DNA of 10,368 nucleotides from contig DDVC01000247.1 in the NCBI GenBank assembly GCA_002345145.1, forward strand, positions 1,177 through 11,544. The letters run 5' to 3'. Source of the DNA: Bacteroidetes bacterium UBA2322. GTDB taxonomy: Bacteria > Bacteroidota > Bacteroidia > Chitinophagales > UBA2359. Positions 1 to 6,880 of this stretch are shown in pieces (position 1 is the first letter of the stretch; each line of letters begins with the position of its first letter). A program made the translations under genes and the position numbers. The notes beneath the pieces were generated by a model. That model was given only the letters and a program-made list of their open reading frames with translations. It ran no database searches and was not told the DNA's origin.

Positions 1-1349
1 ATACGCCGGGGCACAAAGATTTTGCCGAAGACACTTTTCGTACCCTTACGGCAGTGGACAGTGTTATTTTGGTGATAGACTGCGTAAAAGGTGTAGAAGA
101 GCAAACCAAAAGATTAATGGAGGTTTGCCGTATGCGCCATACGCCGGTTATCATTTTCATTAACAAACTTGACCGAGATGGTAAAGACCCCTTTGACCTT
201 TTAGACGAGTTAGAGCAAAAACTAAATATACACACCCGACCACTGAGCTGGCCTATTAACATGGGTTCTCACTTTAAAGGTGTGTATAACCTGTTTAACC
301 AAACCCTGCGCCTTTTTACCCCGGGCACACAGCATGTAGCCGATGATGTACTGGCAATAACTGACCTAAACGACCCCGAACTGACTAAAAGAGTAGGCAG
401 CGCCGATGCCGATAAACTGCGAGCCGATGTGGATTTGATTGAAAGCGTTTACGAGCCTTTTAACTTGGAACTTTACCGCGATGCCTATTTAGCGCCTGTA
501 TTTTTTGGCAGCGCTATCAATAACTTTGGGGTGAAAGAACTGTTGGATACTTTTATCAATATAGCCCCAACACCTCTTGCCCGATTAACTTCTACGCGCT
601 TGGTGCAGCCCGATGAGGATAATTTTAGCGGCTTTGTGTTTAAAATTCATGCCAACCTTGACCCCAAACACCGCGACCGTATAGCTTTTATGCGCATTTG
701 TTCGGGTAAGTTTGAACGCAATAAATTTTACCACCACGTGCGCCAAAACAAAGACATCAGGTTTAGCAATCCTACCAGCTTTATGGCACAGAAAAAAAAT
801 GTGATTGACGAAGCTTTTCCGGGCGATGTGGTGGGCTTGTACGATTCGGGAACGTTTAAAATAGGCGATACACTTACCGAAGGTGAAAATTTTACCTTTG
901 CCGGTATCCCTAATTTTTCGCCCGAAATTTTCAGGGAGCTTATTAACGATGACCCCATGAAAGCCAAACAATTGGAAAAAGGCATTATGCAGCTTAGTGA
1001 TGAGGGGGTTGTTCAATTGTTTACCCAACCTGTGGGCAATAAAAAAATTGTGGGTACAGTGGGCGAACTACAGTTTGAAGTATTACAATACCGTTTGCTC
1101 CATGAATACAAAGCTGCTTGTAGTTTCAGGCACTTAGATTTGCATAAGGCGCTTTGGATTACTTGCAACGACCCTAAAAAACTTGCCGAGTTTGTGCAGC
1201 GCAAAGCCAATTATATAGGGTACGATAAAGACCAAAATCCGGTATTTCTTGCGCAAACCCAATGGATATTAGAAAGTACCCAACGAGATTATCCCGATAT
1301 TATGTTTCATGCTACCTCTGAGTTTAAAACGCAAATGGCATCGGTGTAA
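1..1349 (+). CDS. prfC: peptide chain release factor 3 (RF3), 5' end outside the window
   Basis: RF3 is a cytoplasmic translational GTPase that removes RF1/RF2 from the ribosome after peptide release. The reading frame is open from base 3, and bases 1-2 are the end of a codon that would complete DTPGH, the G3 motif. The 448 residues in the window begin TPGHKDFAEDTFRTLTAVDS, which is nearly the E. coli RF3 sequence. The G4 motif NKLD lies at fragment residues 54-57 and a G5-like GSA follows in VFFGSAINNFGV. RF3-specific stretches include FVFKIHANLDPKHRDRIAFM and GIPNFSPEIF, and the C-terminal domain contains VGELQFEVLQYRL. By comparison with the 529-residue E. coli protein, about 88 residues are missing, including the P-loop and switch I; this is a window-edge effect, not a mutation. 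It ends in TAA at 1347-1349. An internal GTG at 54 lies inside the GTPase core and is not the start. Identification is very secure; no regulation can be judged. Confidence 0.96.
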   Translation, partial: TPGHKDFAEDTFRTLTAVDSVILVIDCVKGVEEQTKRLMEVCRMRHTPVIIFINKLDRDGKDPFDLLDELEQKLNIHTRPLSWPINMGSHFKGVYNLFNQTLRLFTPGTQHVADDVLAITDLNDPELTKRVGSADADKLRADVDLIESVYEPFNLELYRDAYLAPVFFGSAINNFGVKELLDTFINIAPTPLARLTSTRLVQPDEDNFSGFVFKIHANLDPKHRDRIAFMRICSGKFERNKFYHHVRQNKDIRFSNPTSFMAQKKNVIDEAFPGDVVGLYDSGTFKIGDTLTEGENFTFAGIPNFSPEIFRELINDDPMKAKQLEKGIMQLSDEGVVQLFTQPVGNKKIVGTVGELQFEVLQYRLLHEYKAACSFRHLDLHKALWITCNDPKKLAEFVQRKANYIGYDKDQNPVFLAQTQWILESTQRDYPDIMFHATSEFKTQMASV

Positions 1350-1516
1350 GCGTTGCCCGTTTGTAGGTTATTATTTTTTGTAAACCCTCATTACTACCTT
1401 AAATTTCTTTTTATGCTGCATTTTTCATATCTGTTCAACATGGCTGCTGTATGGCAAGTTTCGGGTACTGTCTTGAGTTTGACAGTTAAAACGCCTAAAT
1501 AGCTGATAATGAGGTA

Positions 1517-1936
1517 TTAGACTTTGGACAAACGGCAGAATCCGCCGCACTTGGCTTGGGGACTAATCATTTTTAATATGTTGTTTTTTGACTAACAATT
1601 TAGCTGTTCGGGGTGCTGTTTTGGGCTTTTCGTATGTTTTTACAACGACTTGCTTGGGGTGTACAGATAGTTTGATTTATTTGGCAAAACCCTTGCCATT
1701 TTTTTGCACTTTTGGCATAAATAGAGTTGTAGCGTAAGGTCAACTGGGTGTTTGCATAAATGACCTCCGCTTGCTAAACTCATCAAATAGTTTACCAACG
1801 AACGAGCACGTGATGTGCCCGACAGTAAGATTTGGAGGCAGAACCCGAGTGTTTTTGCGTATTTTGTTTGCATCAATACCTAACACTTGGACTGCCTCTT
1901 TTACGCACTATTTCAAAAATTTTGTCCAAAGTCTAA
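1517..1936. mobile_element. 420-bp segment bounded by perfect 16-bp inverted repeats (MITE-like)
   Basis: TTAGACTTTGGACAAA at 1517-1532 is repeated as its exact reverse complement TTTGTCCAAAGTCTAA at 1921-1936. A perfect 16-bp inverted match at this distance is very unlikely by chance. The interior has no transposase-like reading frame, which fits a non-autonomous miniature element or the remains of an insertion sequence that lost its transposase. Neither the bases just outside the repeats nor those just inside match each other, so no target-site duplication is apparent. The arms could instead be the two halves of a long-range RNA stem, but a loop of nearly 390 bases makes that less likely. 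I do not recognise the insertion sequence family. Confidence 0.4.
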
Positions 1937-2021
1937 AATTTATAAAAGCACGTAACAAACGAATTGACAACTATGTTAACCAACAGACAATAGAACAGAA
2001 TGCCAGCAACTAACAACTATG

Positions 2022-2040
2022 GCTTCGTTGCGCACGAAGC
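2022..2040. other. compact hairpin GCTTCGT-TGCGC-ACGAAGC
   Basis: A perfect 7-bp stem (2022-2028 with 2034-2040) encloses a 5-base loop. No T-tract follows on the plus strand (ACGAACAATAAA), so it does not look like a standard intrinsic terminator. It sits about 85 bases outside the right inverted repeat of the MITE-like segment and could belong to a larger mobile or recombination-site structure, or be a leftover of one. Function unknown. Confidence 0.35.
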
Positions 2041-2139
2041 ACGAACAATAAAATACTATTAACCTAAACCTACAAAACAGCCCCCTGCATGATGAGGGTT
2101 TCAGTTGATTGGGAGGAGGGTGGACATGATTTTTGTGCT

Positions 2140-2186
2140 AAAAAACCCGATTAGGACTACCGCTTTCTCCTTCACTCATCGGGTTT
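2140..2186 (-). terminator. terminator-like hairpin with U6 tail on the minus strand
   Basis: AAACCCGAT at 2143-2151 pairs with ATCGGGTTT at 2178-2186, giving a 9-bp stem around a 26-base loop. Read on the minus strand the stem is followed by six T (A6 at 2140-2145 on the plus strand), so termination would favour minus-strand transcripts. The long loop is unusual for an intrinsic terminator, so this could also be a small structured RNA element. It lies about 115 bases beyond the stronger terminator that already serves the protease gene, which makes its role unclear. Confidence 0.35.
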
Positions 2187-2300
2187 AATTGAGCTTTAGT
2201 ACCTACCCGCCACCACTGCACAAACTATCTGTTAAATTTAACTGTTTGTCTGGTTTTGTAAGTAATAATGGGTTGTTGGGGTATTTTTGGTTACAAACTA

Positions 2301-2335
2301 AAAAAAACGCTCTTCCTATGGAAGAGCGTTTTTTT
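2301..2335 (-). terminator. strong bidirectional intrinsic terminator after the protease gene
   Basis: ACGCTCTTCC (2307-2316) and GGAAGAGCGT (2320-2329) form a perfect 10-bp stem with a three-base loop. It is flanked by a run of A before and a run of T after, so it would work on both strands. It begins 26 bases past the stop codon of the minus-strand protease and would also stop plus-strand read-through coming from prfC. Confidence 0.9.
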
Positions 2336-2361
2336 AGGATAGCCTTTACAAAAATAGTTGC

Positions 2362-5300
2362 TTAATAGCGCACATTAGTAATGCCAATTATCTGTAAATT
2401 GGGGCGAATGATACTGAAATCATCATTGTCCACCCTACTGTCTTTGTCCACATCAGAAGGTATGTACTGCCCTATGCTGGGATTATCGGAAAAGAACAGG
2501 TTAAAATCTGCAAAATTGATGATGCCGTTATGGTCAATATCGCCGCCATAAAGTACAAAAACGCCGTTGCTCAGTTGTTTTTGCTGGTTATTACCCATTG
2601 CTTGTTCGGCAGCGGTGGTAAAATCGTACCAATCTGCATTGGGCACGGCAAAAGGCGCTGCGGTAAACACTGCCAAATGTGAACGGGGTCTTACTGCAAA
2701 GAAATACGAGGCGTTTTCTTGCAACTCGGTAAATCGCACGCCTTCGGTTACGCTGTCATAATCATGAATAGTGCCATCAGTACGGATAAAAGCGGCTTTT
2801 CGGGCAATGGGGGTAAAGAGGTTAATAGGGTCGTATGCTTCTACCAATACCCAATCGGTAGTGTTGAGCGGAATTTGACCTTGGTTAATTACCGCCTCCT
2901 GCCCATCGTAAAACCACGGTGCGCGGAAAAACGGCTGTGAGTTAGAAATAATAACCACCTGTTTGAGTTGGTTGGTCATTAAGCCGGTAGATAGGTCATA
3001 GCAGCCTTCCAGCAGTACCCGAAGTTTAACCACAATAGCCGGCACCGGTGGGGGCGGCGGCGGCGGGGGTGGTTCTACTTTTTCTACTACGGTAATGGTA
3101 TAGTCTTCAAACTCACCGTTTATGTTAGACAAACAAGGGAATGGCAGTGTAGGAAGGCTGGCATTTACCCTTTTCATACCTATGCGCATACGGGTGTTGC
3201 CCAATGGGGCATCGGGTGGTACAATGAGTGTGCCGGTTACTGCATTGTTAGTGGCTGTGCCTGAATCAAACACCAATTCGCCGGCATCTTCAAAATCAAA
3301 ATCCTTGTTCCAGTCAATCCATATACGCCAGTATTGGGTATTATTTTGGGCGCTTAAACCCGGCGTAAGGGTAAGGGCATAAGTACTATCCTGAGTAGCA
3401 AGCAGGGCAATGGCGGTAAAGTTGCCATAACCATTGTCATTGCCCGAATTGTTATTGATATTGCCTACCTGCACCGATTGAATCCACTCATTAGTGGAGT
3501 TGGGTGTTACGGCACAATAGCCGGTACAGCCTGCCATAGTAAAAAACAAGGAGTTAGACCACGGTGAGGTGGTGCCGCCGGTGCAATTGGTACGAATTTG
3601 AAACTGGTATTGCTGGCAGGCTGCTCCTCCCGTAAAGTCGGCATCAAGGTCAAAGATGGTGGCGGTAATCCAAGTGGTAGCGCCAACCTGCCGCAAACGC
3701 ACTTCGTAGGAAACAGCAAATGGGGCGGCGTTCCAAATAATTTTAGCGGAGGTATTGGTAATGTTTACCGCCTGAATACCGGTTGGCACATCGCAGGTAG
3801 AGCTGCAAGGAGTAGCAAAACTTTGCATATTGGTAAATGCACTTTGCGAAGCGGCGCAAATGGTTTGAACCTGCCACTCATAAGGCAAGCAAGAGGTTAA
3901 ATCGGTTGCCGTAACCGAAGTGCCGGTGGTAGTTAAGTTTTGCCATATTGGCGCGCCCACATATCTGTACTGCACGTTGTAACTTTGTGCACCGGAGGCG
4001 GCTGTCCAGTTAAAGGTGGCTTGTGTAAGTCCTACGGAAGTGGTAAACGGATTGGTAGGTGCATTACAGGGTGTAACGCAGCCGGTGGTGGTAAAGGTGT
4101 TAGAACTGCTGTAAGCGCTGCTGATACCATTGGTACAAATGGTTTGCACTTGCCACTCATAAGCTGTGCAGGCGGTTAAACTACCCAATGTAGCGCTATT
4201 GGCGCTTAAGGTTATATTTTGCCAATTGAAGGCGCCGTTGGTTGGTCGCCAGCGCAGGTTGTAATTAGCAGCGCCGGTTACAGCGCCCCATTGTACGGTA
4301 GCTTCGTTGTTGGTTATGCCGGTTGTACTAAAACCGGTGGGCACATTGCAGGTAGGCTGCGGTGTATTGGGCACAATGGTTACGGCATAATCTTCCACTT
4401 CGCCGTAGGCAAAATTACCACAGGCTCCCGGTAGGGAGGTATCTGAACTGGCTACCCATTTCATTACCACACGCATGGTAGTAGGACCGGCAAGGGCAGT
4501 TGGAGGAATGGTTATGGTAGTATTTACCGTATTGACAGATGCCGACGGGGAGCTATACACCCTTTCCGATGGGTCATCAAAAACGCCGTTTTGGTTAAAA
4601 TCTATCCATACTCGCCAGTATTCGGTGTAGGTAGTGCCTGCAAATCCCGGGGCAAGGGTAAGGTTGTAGGTAACGCCTTGCGTAAGCGCTGTACTGATGC
4701 ACCTGAAATCGCCGTACCCGCCGTTAGCGCCGGTGCTGTTGCTAAGAGTATTAAGAACTACTTGAGCAATCCATTCATACGCCACGTTATTACCTTTTGC
4801 CGCGCAATAGTTGAGCAATCCGGCAGGCGGTGTATTAAAAGTACGCACAGCCGAAAAGTTGCTTTGGTCAGCAGAGCAGTTAGAACGCACCTGATATTCA
4901 TACTGCGAGCAAGCGGTAAGCCCTGTTACCGGTAATGCGTTGGTGGGGTGGTTGTTTACCGTAGTCCAGTTGGCAGTACCTACAATGCGGTATCTTACTG
5001 TGTAGTTTACAGCGTTAGGCATCAAATTCCAACCCAATGTAACGGAGGTAGCCGTTAGGTTGGTTGTAGCCAATCCGCTGGGTATTAAACACCCCGTAGG
5101 GCTTACACACTGTAAAGAATTAAAGGCGTTAATGCGCCCAGCCCCCAACAACCCTACAAAACTGGAGTTTTGAGCATTAATGTTATCGGCACCGGAATAA
5201 AGGCAGGTTTCCACATCAGAAGGGCTAAGGCTTGGGTTGTAAGAAAGCATCAGCCCTGCCAAACTGGCAACATTGGGGCAAGCCATAGAGGTGCCGCTCA

Positions 5301-6447
5301 GATAGGCGTAACTGCTGGTGCTGCCGGCAACGGTATTTCGTATATTAGAACCGGGGGCGGTAATATCTATCCATGTGCCGTAGTTTGAAAAACTGGATTT
5401 GGCATCAGTATTGGTACTGGAAGCAACACTGATAACGTTGTTGTATCCGGCGGGGTAAAAAATGGAGCTGGTATTATCATTTCCGGCAGCGGCTACTACC
5501 ACAATGCCCCTGTTTCGGGCTTCGTTTACCACATTTTGGTAGGTTTGCGAGAAACCGCTGCCTCCCCATGAACAACTGATAACTTCGGGGTAATTATTCA
5601 TGGCGTAGGTAAAGGCTGTCCAAATACCGGAAAGTGAGGCATCGCTATCTCGTGCGCCTTTGCAAGCCATTATTTTTACATTGTGGGCAATAGCGCCTCC
5701 TCCTTTGGCATTATTGGTTACGGCGCTCACAATGCCGGCACAATGTGTGCCATGGGTAAAATAACTATTGGTTACATTGGAGGGAGGGTTGGGGTTATTG
5801 TCGTTATTACCACCGTCCCAGCCGGTTACATCATCTATATAACCATTCCCGTCATCGTCTATGCCATTACCTGCAATTTCGCCCGGGTTAGTCCATATAT
5901 TGGCGGCAAGGTCTTCGTGTGTAAGCAGTACGGCGTCATCAACCACTGCCACTACTACACTGCCGGAACCGATAGACAAATCCCATGCATCAAACGCCTG
6001 TACTTTTGCTATGTGCCACTGTGTATTGTTGGTAATATGCGGGTCGTTGGGCACAAGGGTTGTGCGCTCTAAGGGTACTTTCTCGGCATATTCTACCCAT
6101 AAAAAAGCGCTCATTTCGCGCAGCAGAGCATCAATACTTTCCGCATTGGCAAACTCTATGCAATATGTTTTGTCAAAAACAGGCGTTTTAAGTTTGGCAA
6201 AGGGTTTGTATATGCGTTGAATTTTATACTGGTTAATCAATCGGGGTAAAAGCGGATACTGGTCAAGGGTAGATACGCCGCCCTCAAAATCGGGCAATTC
6301 CAATGTGGCTTTATCCGATATTTTAAAGTACATTTTCCCATCCCAGTAGTCGGTATAAACAGTTTGAGCATGGCTGGTTACTACACCGGTTACAAATAAA
6401 TACAAATAAACAACTAAGTTTTTAAAACGGGTAAAAGTGTTGTTCAT
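2362..6447 (-). CDS. secreted subtilisin-like (S8) serine protease with FN3 and GEVED repeats
   Basis: This is a predicted exported endopeptidase of 1361 residues. Start: an open frame extends upstream to an ATG at 6627, but the ATG at 6447 begins a proper signal peptide (MNNTFTRFKN, hydrophobic VVYLYLFVTGVV, cleavage after SHA-Q near residue 28), so I use it. Residues about 30-135 look like a propeptide. The S8 domain spans about 140-445: Asp170 in VVVAVVDDAV, His232 in THGTHCAG, Asn323 in AAAGNDN (oxyanion hole) and Ser387 in SGTSMACP are all present, so it should be active. A metal-binding-like loop NGIDDDGNGYIDD lies at 194-206. Then follow FN3 (455-540), GEVED (547-692, GEVEDY at 682-687), three FN3 (700-788, 794-880, 885-972), a second GEVED (977-1121, GEFEDY at 1111-1116), a nine-proline linker (1126-1134) and a C-terminal module (1138-1361). 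That module ends in two EF/dockerin-like calcium loops (D1303xD1305xN1307G...D1314; D1332xD1334xD1336...D1343). No standard T9SS type A tail is visible. The substrate is unknown; the gene is monocistronic. Confidence 0.93.
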   Translation of the reverse strand: MNNTFTRFKNLVVYLYLFVTGVVTSHAQTVYTDYWDGKMYFKISDKATLELPDFEGGVSTLDQYPLLPRLINQYKIQRIYKPFAKLKTPVFDKTYCIEFANAESIDALLREMSAFLWVEYAEKVPLERTTLVPNDPHITNNTQWHIAKVQAFDAWDLSIGSGSVVVAVVDDAVLLTHEDLAANIWTNPGEIAGNGIDDDGNGYIDDVTGWDGGNNDNNPNPPSNVTNSYFTHGTHCAGIVSAVTNNAKGGGAIAHNVKIMACKGARDSDASLSGIWTAFTYAMNNYPEVISCSWGGSGFSQTYQNVVNEARNRGIVVVAAAGNDNTSSIFYPAGYNNVISVASSTNTDAKSSFSNYGTWIDITAPGSNIRNTVAGSTSSYAYLSGTSMACPNVASLAGLMLSYNPSLSPSDVETCLYSGADNINAQNSSFVGLLGAGRINAFNSLQCVSPTGCLIPSGLATTNLTATSVTLGWNLMPNAVNYTVRYRIVGTANWTTVNNHPTNALPVTGLTACSQYEYQVRSNCSADQSNFSAVRTFNTPPAGLLNYCAAKGNNVAYEWIAQVVLNTLSNSTGANGGYGDFRCISTALTQGVTYNLTLAPGFAGTTYTEYWRVWIDFNQNGVFDDPSERVYSSPSASVNTVNTTITIPPTALAGPTTMRVVMKWVASSDTSLPGACGNFAYGEVEDYAVTIVPNTPQPTCNVPTGFSTTGITNNEATVQWGAVTGAANYNLRWRPTNGAFNWQNITLSANSATLGSLTACTAYEWQVQTICTNGISSAYSSSNTFTTTGCVTPCNAPTNPFTTSVGLTQATFNWTAASGAQSYNVQYRYVGAPIWQNLTTTGTSVTATDLTSCLPYEWQVQTICAASQSAFTNMQSFATPCSSTCDVPTGIQAVNITNTSAKIIWNAAPFAVSYEVRLRQVGATTWITATIFDLDADFTGGAACQQYQFQIRTNCTGGTTSPWSNSLFFTMAGCTGYCAVTPNSTNEWIQSVQVGNINNNSGNDNGYGNFTAIALLATQDSTYALTLTPGLSAQNNTQYWRIWIDWNKDFDFEDAGELVFDSGTATNNAVTGTLIVPPDAPLGNTRMRIGMKRVNASLPTLPFPCLSNINGEFEDYTITVVEKVEPPPPPPPPPVPAIVVKLRVLLEGCYDLSTGLMTNQLKQVVIISNSQPFFRAPWFYDGQEAVINQGQIPLNTTDWVLVEAYDPINLFTPIARKAAFIRTDGTIHDYDSVTEGVRFTELQENASYFFAVRPRSHLAVFTAAPFAVPNADWYDFTTAAEQAMGNNQQKQLSNGVFVLYGGDIDHNGIINFADFNLFFSDNPSIGQYIPSDVDKDSRVDNDDFSIIRPNLQIIGITNVRY

Positions 6448-6482
6448 AAGAAACTGGACAGTTAAAATAGTGAATTGGGGGC

Positions 6483-6513
6483 GTAAAATACGCAATTTCA
6501 CCCTTTTTACAAA
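6483..6513 (-). promoter_or_regulatory. candidate Bacteroidota-type promoter for the protease
   Basis: Read on the minus strand, TTTG (6513-6510) is followed after 19 bases by TATTTTAC (6490-6483). This resembles the Bacteroidota consensus of a TTTG -33 box and a TAnnTTTG -7 box at about that spacing. The -7 box has two mismatches (A for T and C for G). A start just downstream would leave a leader of roughly 30 bases before the ATG at 6447, which also supports that start over the one at 6627. Confidence 0.35.
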
Positions 6514-6746
6514 CGAGGTGCCTTTTTGGTTTTTATGTTTGCATACAATTGACCTAAAAATGACACAGAAATAATACCTCCCCACTAATGAAAATAAAAA
6601 ATGCCACAATTTGGTAACACTTGGCAACTTGCATTGGTTGGTATCAAAATATCACTCCACAATCCGTACCAACTGTAAATTGTATCTGCTATGTACTGCT
6701 TACCATTCAAGTTTCTTGCATACTTACAGGCTAACTGATAAGATTT

Positions 6747-6830
6747 CACGCAAAGAGAGCAAAAAAACCGCAGAGAACGCAAAGACTTTGCGACCTTTGC
6801 GCTGAACTTTGTGTTGTTTGCGGTTAAAAC
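6747..6830. repeat. degenerate CTTTGCG/CGCAAAG palindromic intergenic repeat
   Basis: The left arm carries CGCAAAG-like units at 6749, 6769 (CGCAGAG) and 6778. The right arm carries CTTTGCG-like units starting at 6786, 6795, 6807 (CTTTGTG) and 6816 (GTTTGCG), mostly 9 bases apart. The centre is a perfect 7-bp stem with a one-base loop, CGCAAAGACTTTGCG at 6778-6792. The whole is an imperfect palindrome of about 80 bases ending in CGGTTAAAAC. From memory, similar CTTTGCG-rich intergenic sequences occur in many Bacteroidota genomes, but I cannot check copies here. It could fold in RNA from either strand or act at DNA level; its function is unknown. Confidence 0.6.
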
Positions 6831-6880
6831 AAGGCATGTAGTTACCGCAAATCCTTTACTGCCCCTCCCCCACTCTGCCC

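Larger units (their letters stand above)
1350..2300. other. non-coding stretch between prfC and the protease
   Basis: This is roughly 950 bases with no reading frame that looks like a real protein. The longest frames (78 and 80 codons, 1640-1876 minus and 1771-2013 plus) have no recognisable motif. The 80-codon frame runs straight through the right inverted repeat, so it is unlikely to be a gene. What the stretch does hold is listed separately: a 16-bp inverted repeat pair enclosing 1517-1936, a hairpin at 2022-2040, a terminator-like hairpin at 2140-2186, and a 12-bp perfect palindrome GTTAAATTTAAC at 2231-2242. A nine-base direct repeat ACAACTATG occurs at 1967-1975 and 2013-2021. A gap this long between ordinary genes suggests a decayed insertion or a multicopy intergenic element; that is inference. 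Confidence 0.6.
6448..6880. other. divergent intergenic region
   Basis: These 433 bases separate the minus-strand protease from the plus-strand glycosyltransferase. They hold a candidate protease promoter (6483-6513) and a degenerate palindromic repeat (6747-6830). Frames crossing the region on either strand have no recognisable content, including the 60-codon upstream extension of the protease frame. I see no convincing promoter for the glycosyltransferase; its start is preceded by a pyrimidine-rich tract and no Shine-Dalgarno sequence. Confidence 0.6.

Noticed and set aside
1549..1659. Near-direct repeat ACTTG(G)CTTGGGG at 1549 and 1648
   Set aside because: Only about 12 bases, imperfect and just two copies; it could be chance.
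1640..1876. 78-codon minus-strand frame
   Set aside because: Composition is unlike the real genes here and it overlaps the previous frame on the other strand; no domain visible.
1771..2013. 80-codon plus-strand frame in the non-coding stretch
   Set aside because: It crosses the right 16-bp inverted repeat, has no recognisable motif or convincing start region, and looks like chance coding in AT-rich DNA.
2005..2060. Possible integron attC-like site around the GCTTCGT hairpin
   Set aside because: A TAAC and a short hairpin are present, but I could not find matching inverse core and core sites, nor an integrase or a cassette gene next to it.
2140..2186. Possible hammerhead ribozyme on the minus strand (CGATGAG followed later by GAAA)
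   Set aside because: The core needs CUGANGA; the sequence has CCGATGA, and no stem II can be formed between it and the GAAA.
3122..4935. Several plus-strand frames of 70-114 codons opposite the protease
   Set aside because: They are antisense shadows of the repetitive FN3/GEVED coding sequence and have no own motifs.
6448..6627. Upstream ATG extending the protease by 60 residues
   Set aside because: The extension would put the clear signal peptide in the interior and would place the candidate promoter inside the gene.
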